Origin: Dysgonomonas sp. UBA5412
GTDB lineage: Bacteria > Bacteroidota > Bacteroidia > Bacteroidales > Dysgonomonadaceae
Direction: 5' to 3'
Length of the DNA: 64,000 bases
NCBI GenBank assembly: GCA_002409595.1
Contig: DHNQ01000020.1
Coordinates: 14,181 to 78,180 of the forward strand
The notes under the pieces were generated by a model. It saw only the letters and a program-made list of their open reading frames with translations, made no database searches and was not told the origin of the DNA. The translations under genes and the position numbers were made by a program. Below, one piece after another: positions 9,288 through 17,273 of this stretch. The stretch's first letter is position 1; the number at the start of each line of letters is the position of its first letter.

Positions 9288-11672
9288 TTATTTGCTGTAT
9301 TTTCTTTTTCTATAAATAAAAGTGCCTCCTATTATAAGTGCCATAAACAGAATTGGAATACCTATATTTAATACTGCATATCTGTCTCTACTCTCGAAGG
9401 CTAATTTTTTGTTCAGAATATATAATCGTTGTTGCTTGGTGCGCAATGCCATCAGTCCGTCGTCGTCAGTCAACCAATTGACAGCGTTTACAATAAAGTC
9501 TCTGTTGCCATATTGTTGCTGGGAAACCCGATCGTAGCCCATTGGCAAAACTTCTGTTTTTTCGCCCTTGCCTTGTATTTCGTTGCTGATAATATCGGCA
9601 GATGAAACAACTATCATGCGTGTATTTTTGCTTTCGTCGAGTCGTTGTGTATCTATTGTTGTTACACTATCGGGAATGGCTCTATGTTGGAATGCCGAAC
9701 CGAAATGACCTTCCAAACTTACGGCGACGGGCAGAAACTGCTGATCGAAATAGTGTGGCGTGTTTTGTATGCGTTCTGCATCAAAATCTATTATATCGGG
9801 AACTTTTACAAGATGTGTATTTGCTGAACTTGTCAACAGTATTTTCTTTTTTACATCTGATGTATTGTTCACAATATCTATAGAGCTGGCAAAACTTGCT
9901 TTTATATCTTTTATATCTTTGGTCACGGGATGATCGGGGGATGGCATGAGCAATGGTTGGAAATAGCTGGGAACAAGGGATGACGATTGCATAATCAGAT
10001 AGGTAGACAGGCATTGTGCGTCTTGTATGAGATCGGGATTGATACGCACTCCGTAGTTGAACAGCAGATCGTCAAGATTGACATCATTCTTCATGCTGGC
10101 AGATTCTCCTTTTGCAGCCAGATCGGAATGTGAATAATATACTCCGTCTATCAGCCACATAACTTTACCTCCGTTCATAATATATTGGTCGATAATATAT
10201 TTTTCTGCTTCGGTGTATGAAGATAAAGGTCCGGCTATTATTATGGCATCAAACTGATTCAGCTCGCTCACATCTGTTCCTATCTCACCTCTGTTTATTG
10301 AATAGTATTTGGATAGGGCTTCTTCGGCATCGTAAACGTATGTGCGTGGCAATTCTCGGTGTCCATCAATAAATGCTATTGCTTTTTCTTCTCGCTGTTG
10401 GAGGAGTTTTATGGCATCTATAAATTCAAATTCTAAACTTTCTATTGATGCGTTCAGATTCTCTTCAGCATTGTTTCCTGATATGTTTTTTAGGAGGGAA
10501 ACGACTAATGTATCTTTACTATTGGTTATTTCAGCATATGGATAGATGATTTTTCGGCTTACCTTTCCTTCTCTGTCTACTTCATTGAGCGTAATTCCTG
10601 ACATTCCTTTGTCATACAACTGTTTATAAAGCACATCGTTTGAATTCGCATTCTGATACGGGTTTATATATTTTACAAAAATATTGTCATTCGCATATTT
10701 ATTGAAGTCTGATAATATATCTTTTGTCGCACTTTGTAAATATTGAAAACCAGCATTTAAGCCTCCTTCAAGATATACATTTACCTCAATGGGCGATTTG
10801 TCGTCTACTTGTTCTAATATTTTCTTCGAATAATCGCTGATTGTGTATCGTTTATCAGCAGTAAAGTCGAATTGAATAATAGGCAAAAAGTATATAAAAA
10901 TATTGAGAATAGATATAGTTAATATATAATTTAATAGTGTTCGTCTTTGAGGAAAGCTTAAATAAATCAAAGAAGCAGCGATGAACGTCAGTAAATAATT
11001 GAATATGGTTTGTATATTATTTATCTGTACAACACCTCGTTGCATATTTTTATAATGATAAAATAGGCCTAAAGATGAAAGCTGATTCCGGTATTTTCCG
11101 GATTGGAAGAAGCCGGCTAATAAATCGAACCCATAGAATGTAAAGAAACAAAGTATAATGCTTATAATGAGTGCCACTATCTGATTCTTAGTCAAGGATG
11201 AACCGAATAATCCGATGGATATAAAAACGGCACTTAATAAGATAAGGGAGAGATAGGATATGATTATACACTCCAGATCTATATTCCCTTTTGGGTTTGA
11301 TAGTTCAGACAACGAGAATACATATATTGCTGTGGATAGAATGACGATAACAATAAATATGAATGATGCCAGAAACTTACTAAAGTAAATAGCTGTAAGG
11401 CTAATAGGTCTAGCCTTTAAGATTTGGAATGTCTTATTTCTTTTTTCTTCCGAGAATAGACGCATCGTGAGAGCGGGCATCACTATTGCCAATATCATCG
11501 GTGCTATGCCGAAGAATAAAGACATGTTGGCATAGCCATTGTCTATAAAATTATATTTTCCGGAAAAGCCCCATAGCATTGCTCCCATAATGAGCAAAAA
11601 GGCTAAAGCTGAAAAAGCACCCGCCGGAGAACAAAAAACTGACTTAAGTTCTTTTAATATTAAAGCTTTCAT
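9288..11672 (-). CDS. GldF-GldG fusion: ABC-2 permease joined to GldG-like extracytoplasmic subunit
   Basis: 794 residues. Residues 1-265 form an ABC-2 permease with about six or seven hydrophobic segments and the start MKALILKELKSVFCSPAGA, as in GldF. From about 270 (FDFTADKRYTIS) the sequence becomes GldG-like: IEVNVYLEGGLNAGF, a DUF4350/ThuA-like region around AIAFIDGHREL and FDAIIIAGPLSSYTEAEKY, and a last membrane helix at about 768-786 before a basic tail. In gliding Flavobacteriia, GldF and GldG are separate and work with the ATPase GldA. Here the two are one polypeptide and no ATPase gene is adjacent. A gliding role is doubtful in Bacteroidales; envelope-linked transport is more likely. 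Confidence 0.8.
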   Translation of the reverse strand: MKALILKELKSVFCSPAGAFSALAFLLIMGAMLWGFSGKYNFIDNGYANMSLFFGIAPMILAIVMPALTMRLFSEEKRNKTFQILKARPISLTAIYFSKFLASFIFIVIVILSTAIYVFSLSELSNPKGNIDLECIIISYLSLILLSAVFISIGLFGSSLTKNQIVALIISIILCFFTFYGFDLLAGFFQSGKYRNQLSSLGLFYHYKNMQRGVVQINNIQTIFNYLLTFIAASLIYLSFPQRRTLLNYILTISILNIFIYFLPIIQFDFTADKRYTISDYSKKILEQVDDKSPIEVNVYLEGGLNAGFQYLQSATKDILSDFNKYANDNIFVKYINPYQNANSNDVLYKQLYDKGMSGITLNEVDREGKVSRKIIYPYAEITNSKDTLVVSLLKNISGNNAEENLNASIESLEFEFIDAIKLLQQREEKAIAFIDGHRELPRTYVYDAEEALSKYYSINRGEIGTDVSELNQFDAIIIAGPLSSYTEAEKYIIDQYIMNGGKVMWLIDGVYYSHSDLAAKGESASMKNDVNLDDLLFNYGVRINPDLIQDAQCLSTYLIMQSSSLVPSYFQPLLMPSPDHPVTKDIKDIKASFASSIDIVNNTSDVKKKILLTSSANTHLVKVPDIIDFDAERIQNTPHYFDQQFLPVAVSLEGHFGSAFQHRAIPDSVTTIDTQRLDESKNTRMIVVSSADIISNEIQGKGEKTEVLPMGYDRVSQQQYGNRDFIVNAVNWLTDDDGLMALRTKQQRLYILNKKLAFESRDRYAVLNIGIPILFMALIIGGTFIYRKRKYSK

Positions 11673-11782
11673 GTATCTTTGTAATAAGCGGTTACGTTTT
11701 ATTTCTGCTGTTAAACTTAAAGAGAATGTCTCTTAAATCAATTTTCTAGTATTTGAGATCCACCTCTATCCGTAATACTATA

Positions 11783-12601
11783 ATGATGACAAAACAAGGT
11801 ATAAAGATAATTATTTTATTTATTCTGGTGACCATTGTATCGTATATAGGGTGGCACATGTATGAAGGATTGCAGGCTCATAAACAATATTACAATGAAA
11901 ATATATACGATTATATACCTGCGCAGGCTTGTGAAGTCTTTCACATTAACAGAAAATATAGCTTGCATGATCTGTCTGTTTATGATTCCGTACCATTCCA
12001 TTTAGTTAAAATAATAGATAATCAATTACATCTGCCCGTTATTATTACAAAAAATAGCGATAATAAACATTTGTTGTTAATGCGTACCGGAAGGGAGCAA
12101 GCAGAAAACATTTTCCAATATATACAACAAAATATTGCTTTGCATTATCCTCCCCGAATAAAGAAATATAAAGATGCAGAGATAGAAATATATAGCCTTA
12201 GGAATGATGAATTTCTGACATGTACTTTTTATAAAGGCTTATTTTTCATGAGTTATAATTATAAGTTAGTGATTGACGCTATTGATACTAAACCTACAAC
12301 TTCATTCTTTTTACAGACTGATAATATGCAAAAGGTCAATGATATGCTTCGAAAAGCACCGTTATCTATTTTTATAAAATTAGAAGAAAACAAGCTGGCT
12401 CTCGAATATCGCAAATTAAACGATATTATAATGATGGACGGATATATATTAGATAAACAAAACACAGACTCTATGAAGATAGAAAAAGCGCTTACGATGT
12501 ATCTGAGTACCATACCTGACAGCATCTGTATAGAGAGCTATCGGGTGTATCCGAAAAATAATCTTATGGCAGTCAAAATTATATTAAACAAAATATATTA
12601 A
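11783..12601 (+). CDS. Membrane-anchored protein of unknown function
   Basis: I chose the ATG at 11783 (MMTKQGIKII), because the frame opens earlier only from a TTG at 11753. About 272 residues: a signal-anchor helix at roughly 7-26, then an extracytoplasmic domain with no cysteine cluster or catalytic motif I recognise. The body is a mix of short beta strands (VPFHLVKIIDN, LHLPVIITKN, KHLLLMRTG) and resembles Bacteroidales proteins annotated as DUF3352-like or hypothetical. It is divergent from the GldFG fusion and 55 bases upstream of mscL, which it may precede in a transcript. Confidence 0.55.
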   Translation: MMTKQGIKIIILFILVTIVSYIGWHMYEGLQAHKQYYNENIYDYIPAQACEVFHINRKYSLHDLSVYDSVPFHLVKIIDNQLHLPVIITKNSDNKHLLLMRTGREQAENIFQYIQQNIALHYPPRIKKYKDAEIEIYSLRNDEFLTCTFYKGLFFMSYNYKLVIDAIDTKPTTSFFLQTDNMQKVNDMLRKAPLSIFIKLEENKLALEYRKLNDIIMMDGYILDKQNTDSMKIEKALTMYLSTIPDSICIESYRVYPKNNLMAVKIILNKIY

Positions 12602-12656
12602 GTTTGCGTTCTAATTCTAATTATAACATTTAATAACTAAACACATAAAGGGAATT

Positions 12657-13067
12657 ATGAGTGTATTGAAAGAATTAAAAAGTTTTATGATGCGCGGCAA
12701 CGTCGTTGATATGGCTGTCGGTGTTATCATAGGTGGAGCATTTGGTAAGATCGTATCATCATTGGTAAGTGATATTATAATGCCTCCGATTGGAGTTATA
12801 TTAAACGGGGTAGACTTTACGGATTTGAAACTGGTTCTCAAAGAAGCTGCCGGAGACACTGCTGCTGTCAGCATCAATTATGGAGTATTTCTTCAAACAA
12901 TACTTGACTTTGTTATTATTTCCACAGCCATATTCTTTGCTATAAAAGGTATAAATAAATTACAATCGGCAAAAGAAGAAGCTCCTGCTGCGCCTCCCGC
13001 TCCTACCAAGGAAGAACAATTGCTTTCGGAAATCAGAGATTTATTAAAAGAACAGAATAAAAAATAA
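12657..13067 (+). CDS. mscL: Large-conductance mechanosensitive channel
   Basis: Tension-gated inner-membrane channel that releases solutes on osmotic downshock. The 136 residues contain the hallmark first helix (GNVVDMAVGVIIGGAFGKIVSSLVSDIIMPPIG, in pieces NVVDMAVGVIIGGAFGKIV and SDIIMPPIG) at about 14-47. They also contain the second helix at about 82-103 (FLQTILDFVIISTAIFFAIKG) and a C-terminal bundle helix ending in KEEQLLSEIRDLLKEQ. An Ala/Pro-rich linker (EEAPAAPPAPT) precedes the bundle. It is followed 38 bases later by the M48 protease gene. Confidence 0.96.
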   Translation: MSVLKELKSFMMRGNVVDMAVGVIIGGAFGKIVSSLVSDIIMPPIGVILNGVDFTDLKLVLKEAAGDTAAVSINYGVFLQTILDFVIISTAIFFAIKGINKLQSAKEEAPAAPPAPTKEEQLLSEIRDLLKEQNKK

Positions 13068-13105
13068 TAACACGTACATTAACTTTTGAAACTAACTGAA
13101 TAATT

Positions 13106-13954
13106 ATGATGAAAAAATATTCATTGGTCATACTCACCGCCTGTATTATACTATTTTCAGGATGTGGCAGTGTGCCTGTAACCGGACGTAAGCAACTATC
13201 TTTGGTTTCCAACGATGAAGTTCTTTCACTTAGTTTGCAACAATATGGCGAATTTATAAAATCTGCACCTATATCCACCGACAAGGCTAATACCGCTTTA
13301 GTTCAAAAAGTAGGTCGAAACATAGCAGCAGCAGTTGAAACATACCTCCGGAATAATGGATATGCCAATGAGTTATCATCTTATTCATGGGAATTTAACC
13401 TGGTCAAAAGTGCCGATGTAAATGCTTTTTGTATGCCGGGAGGCAAAATTGTTGTATACGAAGGTATTCTACCATATACACAAAACGAAACCGGATTGGC
13501 AGTCGTATTAGGACATGAAGTGGCACACGCTGTGGCAAAACATGCAAATGAACGTATGAGCAACCAAATGGCAACCCAATATGGTACAGCAGCATTAGGA
13601 ACAGCTTTAGGAGGAACATCTGCTGTTACCCAGAAAGTTGCAGCGACAGCATTAGGTTTGGGGACACAATATGGTATTCTTCTACCCTATTCGCGCAAAC
13701 AAGAACTCGAAGCTGATCAGTTGGGGCTGATCTTTATGGCAATGGCGGGCTATGATCCCAGTATGGCTTCTGCCTTTTGGCAACGCATGTCTCAGCAGGG
13801 AGGCAGCACTCCTGAATTTATGAGTACCCACCCTTCCGATGCTACTCGTATTAAGCAAATAGAAAAAGACTTACCCGAAGCTCTGAAATATTACAAAGGA
13901 AAGTCTTCGGTAAATACAAAATCGTCTACCACTTCTAAAAAATGGGCATTCTAA
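13106..13954 (+). CDS. M48-family zinc metalloprotease, lipoprotein
   Basis: A membrane-attached periplasmic protease of the Oma1/BepA/LoiP type, likely acting in envelope protein quality control. The 282 residues begin with a lipoprotein signal (ILFSGC, lipidated Cys20). The zinc site is HEVAH at 137-141, with the third ligand Glu200 in the ELEAD motif. THPSDATRIKQIEK near the end is typical of the group. There are no TPRs, unlike BepA. A Ser/Thr/Lys-rich tail closes the protein. It shares a terminator with the convergent glycosyltransferase. Confidence 0.9.
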   Translation: MMKKYSLVILTACIILFSGCGSVPVTGRKQLSLVSNDEVLSLSLQQYGEFIKSAPISTDKANTALVQKVGRNIAAAVETYLRNNGYANELSSYSWEFNLVKSADVNAFCMPGGKIVVYEGILPYTQNETGLAVVLGHEVAHAVAKHANERMSNQMATQYGTAALGTALGGTSAVTQKVAATALGLGTQYGILLPYSRKQELEADQLGLIFMAMAGYDPSMASAFWQRMSQQGGSTPEFMSTHPSDATRIKQIEKDLPEALKYYKGKSSVNTKSSTTSKKWAF

Positions 13955-13983
13955 AAAGCAGGCATCTGATACGATAAAATAAG

Positions 13984-14016
13984 AAAAAGGGCAGAAATTT
14001 AATTTTTGCCCTTTTT
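13984..14016. terminator. Bidirectional terminator after the M48 gene
   Basis: Inverted repeat AAAAAGGGCA / TGCCCTTTTT around an AT-rich 13-base loop, with T runs on both strands. It lies between convergent genes. Confidence 0.85.
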
Positions 14017-14038
14017 CGATTTATAGGAGATTAATACT

Positions 14039-15091
14039 TTAATTCAAAATTTTTCCAATCTCTTTCATTATTCCATCTATATCAGTGTCATTTGTATTAA
14101 TACCGATACTTCCTTTATTATAAGGTTCATATCGTTTCATATTACTCACTGAGAAAAACCCGACTGTAGGTGTATGTGCTGCACTTGCCAAATGCATAAC
14201 ACCGCAATCTCCCGTAATAAATATTGCAGTTTCACCAATCAGAGCTGCCATTTCTCGAAGATTCCGGCTGTAATAGAATGTAGCTTTAAAATTGATCTGA
14301 GATACATTTTCGGCAGGCAACACTTCCAATATATTATACCTGTCTTCATATTCGGCCTTCAACCGACTATAAAAAAGCTCCCACCACGATGGAGGATAGC
14401 ACTTGTCGCCTGTTGCAAAAGTATATATACAGATGGTTTTCTTATTATTAGGCACTATACTATCCAATACCTCCTTACCCTTTCTTTTTTCATCCTCAGA
14501 TAATTTTATGTCAAGAAATGGCATATTCTGATCCTCTACACCTTTAAGCCCTAAAGCAGCCAAATCTTTCCGCAAATTGTATACCGGAGACTTGGCCATA
14601 TGCATATAATCCTTATATCGGGATTTCAAGTTCTCGTCCACATCGTTGAATAGCTTAATCTTTGAATGTGCTATCTTTGTAGATATTCTGCCCGAAGAAG
14701 AACTTTCTGTCGCATTTATAACAATATCATACTTGTATTTTCTCAAAGAAGTCCATACCTGCATATATTTCACAAGTTCCTTAAAAGGCTTCTTAGGTAG
14801 TTTTATTATACGATCTACATTTTCATAATTTTCAAAAAGGATGGGAGCTATATTCCCTCTCACAAAAAGATCTATTTTACAATTGGGAAACAGATTTGAG
14901 ATTTCTTGTACCAAAGGAGTTATCAACAACTGATTGCCCAATCTGCTATTCGGTCTCGAAATCAATACTCTTTTTACTTGAAGGTCGGAAATTGAATCAG
15001 GATCAATTCCATTGCCATCTCCACCTATATGATTAGTCAAGGAGTGCATGACCTTGCCTCTATACTTGTTAATTGATTTCTTAAAGTTCAT
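14039..15091 (-). CDS. Glycosyltransferase family 9 (heptosyltransferase-like)
   Basis: A GT-B fold transferase of the heptosyltransferase family, probably acting on lipopolysaccharide or lipooligosaccharide core at the inner face of the inner membrane. The 350 residues contain LISRPNSRLGNQLLITPLVQEI (in shorter parts RPNSRLGNQLLITPL), the N-terminal GT9 motif. The C-terminal nucleotide-sugar site is near FITGDCGVMHLASAAHTPTVGFF. A basic N-terminal helix suggests membrane contact. It is a single gene with no LPS cluster nearby, so the sugar donor is unknown; Bacteroidales often use GT9 proteins for sugars other than heptose. Confidence 0.85.
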   Translation of the reverse strand: MNFKKSINKYRGKVMHSLTNHIGGDGNGIDPDSISDLQVKRVLISRPNSRLGNQLLITPLVQEISNLFPNCKIDLFVRGNIAPILFENYENVDRIIKLPKKPFKELVKYMQVWTSLRKYKYDIVINATESSSSGRISTKIAHSKIKLFNDVDENLKSRYKDYMHMAKSPVYNLRKDLAALGLKGVEDQNMPFLDIKLSEDEKRKGKEVLDSIVPNNKKTICIYTFATGDKCYPPSWWELFYSRLKAEYEDRYNILEVLPAENVSQINFKATFYYSRNLREMAALIGETAIFITGDCGVMHLASAAHTPTVGFFSVSNMKRYEPYNKGSIGINTNDTDIDGIMKEIGKILN

Positions 15092-15227
15092 TCTTGTTTT
15101 TCTTTATATGTCAGTCAGGTACAAATATAAATATATTTGTTGCATTTTTTTTTCTCTCAGTTAAAAACAAATGAATTCGAGTGCTTTATTATTTTAGATT
15201 GTTTATACCTTCTACTATAATTAAGAA

Positions 15228-15938
15228 CTATTGTTTTCTCAAACTTTCAATAATTGTCAAAAGATTATTTAATGGAGGTATTTCATACCTGAGGTTAAGT
15301 CGGATCGAATTATAGTCCAGCTTATTAACGATACGGGTTGTTGCATGATATCGTTTAGTATATGATTTTCCCACCAGTCTATAAATATTGTCCAAGTCCT
15401 TTGCCGGATGCACGCGGCTTTGAGGATCTATCGTGTATGGATCGAAACCTAATTTTTCTTTAATAAATTTTCCTGTCAAACGTCGATCTAATTTTCTCAA
15501 ATGACTTGTCTCAGCCAAAAACCAAGCTTCTATTTCATGTATTGCAACAATTACATCAAAATGTCGAGCCTCACTTCTGAGTTTATTGGGTAGAAATTTA
15601 AGCCCTCTTTCCAGTTTTTCCAAATCATCTATCGGAATCGGATAAAGATCTCGCAACCCTACAATCATTTCATATCCGTTTTTTCTCAGATTTTCCATAT
15701 TATCAAGTATCTCCGACTTAACACGGTTGTCCGAGCCACAGTCAAATATGAGAACCTCATATCTGGGATTTCTCGAAAAAGAAGAGTTTTTTACAATTTC
15801 TACTTTAGGAATATTTACTCCTCCACGAAACTGTTTCTGTATTATATTTATCTGTCTTGTCCCAAGGATTTCCTTTATCAAGCGATTTACAAAAATCTGC
15901 TCAGTCTGCCCTTCAACAAAAAAAGCAATTCGTCTCAT
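15228..15938 (-). CDS. DUF4276-like protein with TOPRIM-type motif, partner of the AAA/ABC ATPase
   Basis: I start it at the ATG at 15938 (MRRIAFFVEG); a TTG precedes it. About 236 residues. Visible motifs: FFVEGQTE near the N-terminus (the Glu-bearing strand-loop typical of TOPRIM-like DUF4276/RloB proteins), VLIFDCGSDNRVKSEI (an Asp-rich second site), and VIVAIHEIEAWFLAE near 125-140 (the DUF4276 H-E-E-A-W element). Its ATG overlaps the ATPase stop as TGATG, so translation is coupled. ATPase plus TOPRIM-like effector pairs are known from PARIS, AbiL and related anti-phage modules. A nuclease or other toxic role is inference. The family name is from memory. Confidence 0.65.
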   Translation of the reverse strand: MRRIAFFVEGQTEQIFVNRLIKEILGTRQINIIQKQFRGGVNIPKVEIVKNSSFSRNPRYEVLIFDCGSDNRVKSEILDNMENLRKNGYEMIVGLRDLYPIPIDDLEKLERGLKFLPNKLRSEARHFDVIVAIHEIEAWFLAETSHLRKLDRRLTGKFIKEKLGFDPYTIDPQSRVHPAKDLDNIYRLVGKSYTKRYHATTRIVNKLDYNSIRLNLRYEIPPLNNLLTIIESLRKQ

Positions 15939-17077
15939 CAATCGTTCTCATCTTTTATTATGCCAAAACCTTCCTTGTAGAAGTTAGAAGCAAGGAAATC
16001 AAAATTATTTAGTCCCGTATATTTAAAATCTTCAAAATTTTCTTTTGCATTTGAATAATCATAGAATACAGACTTGTTGTGCAATCTGTCGATCACTGTC
16101 CAAAAGCGTAATGGAATTTGATTCATTACCTGCCTGTCGTTAGTAGTCATAAAGAACTGGATATTTGAATTATTGATTTTTTTGATAACGATATCCATCA
16201 TTCTTTTGGTACTTTCAAAATCTAAGCCTTCTCCCATATCATCGACCAACAGGCATAGAGACAAGCCGTTAAGACGTGTATAGCTAAGCATTATAAACAG
16301 AGACAATGCTCTGAACATACCTTGTGACATTTCTTGTTGCGAAACAGTATATTCACCCTCTTCTTCTATAAAGATACCATAGCCCCGACTTGTTTTTTGT
16401 ATGCTTATATCAGAAACATCATAACCAAGTTCCTGCATATTGTTTTTTATTTCGGACAGAAATGCGTCGCCATGTCGCTCTATTCCTTTGTGAAAAATAT
16501 AAATCAATACATCAGGGTCATCAATATCGTGGTCGTCGCCATCTATTTGTGTATAATCTTTTACCAATCGGTTTTTCTCCAGTTGATTAGCAAACAAATA
16601 ATTTTTCAAAGACAGCCCCCACCCTACTATATCCTTAAAGTATGGTATATCTTCATTGTCGGATAAAGTAACAGCCAGTTGAGATTCTGCAACCGAAAAT
16701 GAAATATTATTATTGTTGGAATCTAACAATAGCGTTTTAGCCCTGTCCAACAATACTTTCTTATTATATGATAATCTTTCCTCATTAACAATTCTATCCT
16801 TAAACGAAAGGAGGTAATCGTATTTATTATTATCTCCATCAGTAAACGAAAGCTCAAATCTCTCTGACGGGGCTATTGCACCTTTGAGGTCTATTCTACC
16901 CGACAGCAGATTGGCTATCTCCCTTATTACATTTAATGTACGGCTTTTTCCCGAAGCATTTTTACCTACCAATAGATTTATATTACCAAAATAAGCATAA
17001 TTATCGCCATTTCCGATAATAGACCATTCACGAGGTTCATCTGCATAACGTATGTATTTTAAGGTGCTAAGTATCAT
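15938..17077 (-). CDS. AAA/ABC-type ATPase (AAA_15/AAA_21-like) of a putative two-gene defence module
   Basis: 379 residues resembling the SMC/OLD-like ATPases found in defence islands. Walker A is GKNASGKS at 38-45. An ABC-signature-like EMSQGMFRALSL lies at 249-260. Walker B is LCLLVDDMGEGLD at 274-286, and a TTND motif stands where OLD-type ATPases have TTHS (about 311-314). The usual catalytic Glu after the Walker B Asp is Asp here. Between Walker A and the signature is an insert rich in Asp (DGDDHDIDDPD). It has its own ATG and is coupled to the downstream TOPRIM-like gene. The likely role is sensor/ATPase for that effector; no function is proven by sequence. Confidence 0.75.
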   Translation of the reverse strand: MILSTLKYIRYADEPREWSIIGNGDNYAYFGNINLLVGKNASGKSRTLNVIREIANLLSGRIDLKGAIAPSERFELSFTDGDNNKYDYLLSFKDRIVNEERLSYNKKVLLDRAKTLLLDSNNNNISFSVAESQLAVTLSDNEDIPYFKDIVGWGLSLKNYLFANQLEKNRLVKDYTQIDGDDHDIDDPDVLIYIFHKGIERHGDAFLSEIKNNMQELGYDVSDISIQKTSRGYGIFIEEEGEYTVSQQEMSQGMFRALSLFIMLSYTRLNGLSLCLLVDDMGEGLDFESTKRMMDIVIKKINNSNIQFFMTTNDRQVMNQIPLRFWTVIDRLHNKSVFYDYSNAKENFEDFKYTGLNNFDFLASNFYKEGFGIIKDEND

Positions 17078-17221
17078 ACTATTTTAGACTATTTATGTTT
17101 CTTAATTCATAATAAAATAAGTTGAGATCTATCCGCTATAGGATTGCCTCGTTTGTTTTATATAGCCAAATATACACTTTTTAGCTGTATATATCTACAT
17201 AAGATTGTCATATTAATATTG

Positions 17222-17229
17222 TATATTTG
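17222..17229 (+). promoter_or_regulatory. Probable -7 element of the CPA2 antiporter promoter
   Basis: TATATTTG fits the Bacteroidota TAnnTTTG consensus and lies 45 bases before the ATG. A -33 TTG at normal distance is not obvious; the nearest leaves only a 14-base spacer. Confidence 0.5.
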
Positions 17230-17273
17230 TAACCGAAAACTACGTTTTAGTCATAAACAGCAGATTTAGGTTT

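Noticed and set aside
9288..11672. Gliding motility machinery
   Set aside because: Only the GldF/GldG-like fusion is here. No gldA, gldB, gldK-N or spr genes are present in the window, so motility is not supported.
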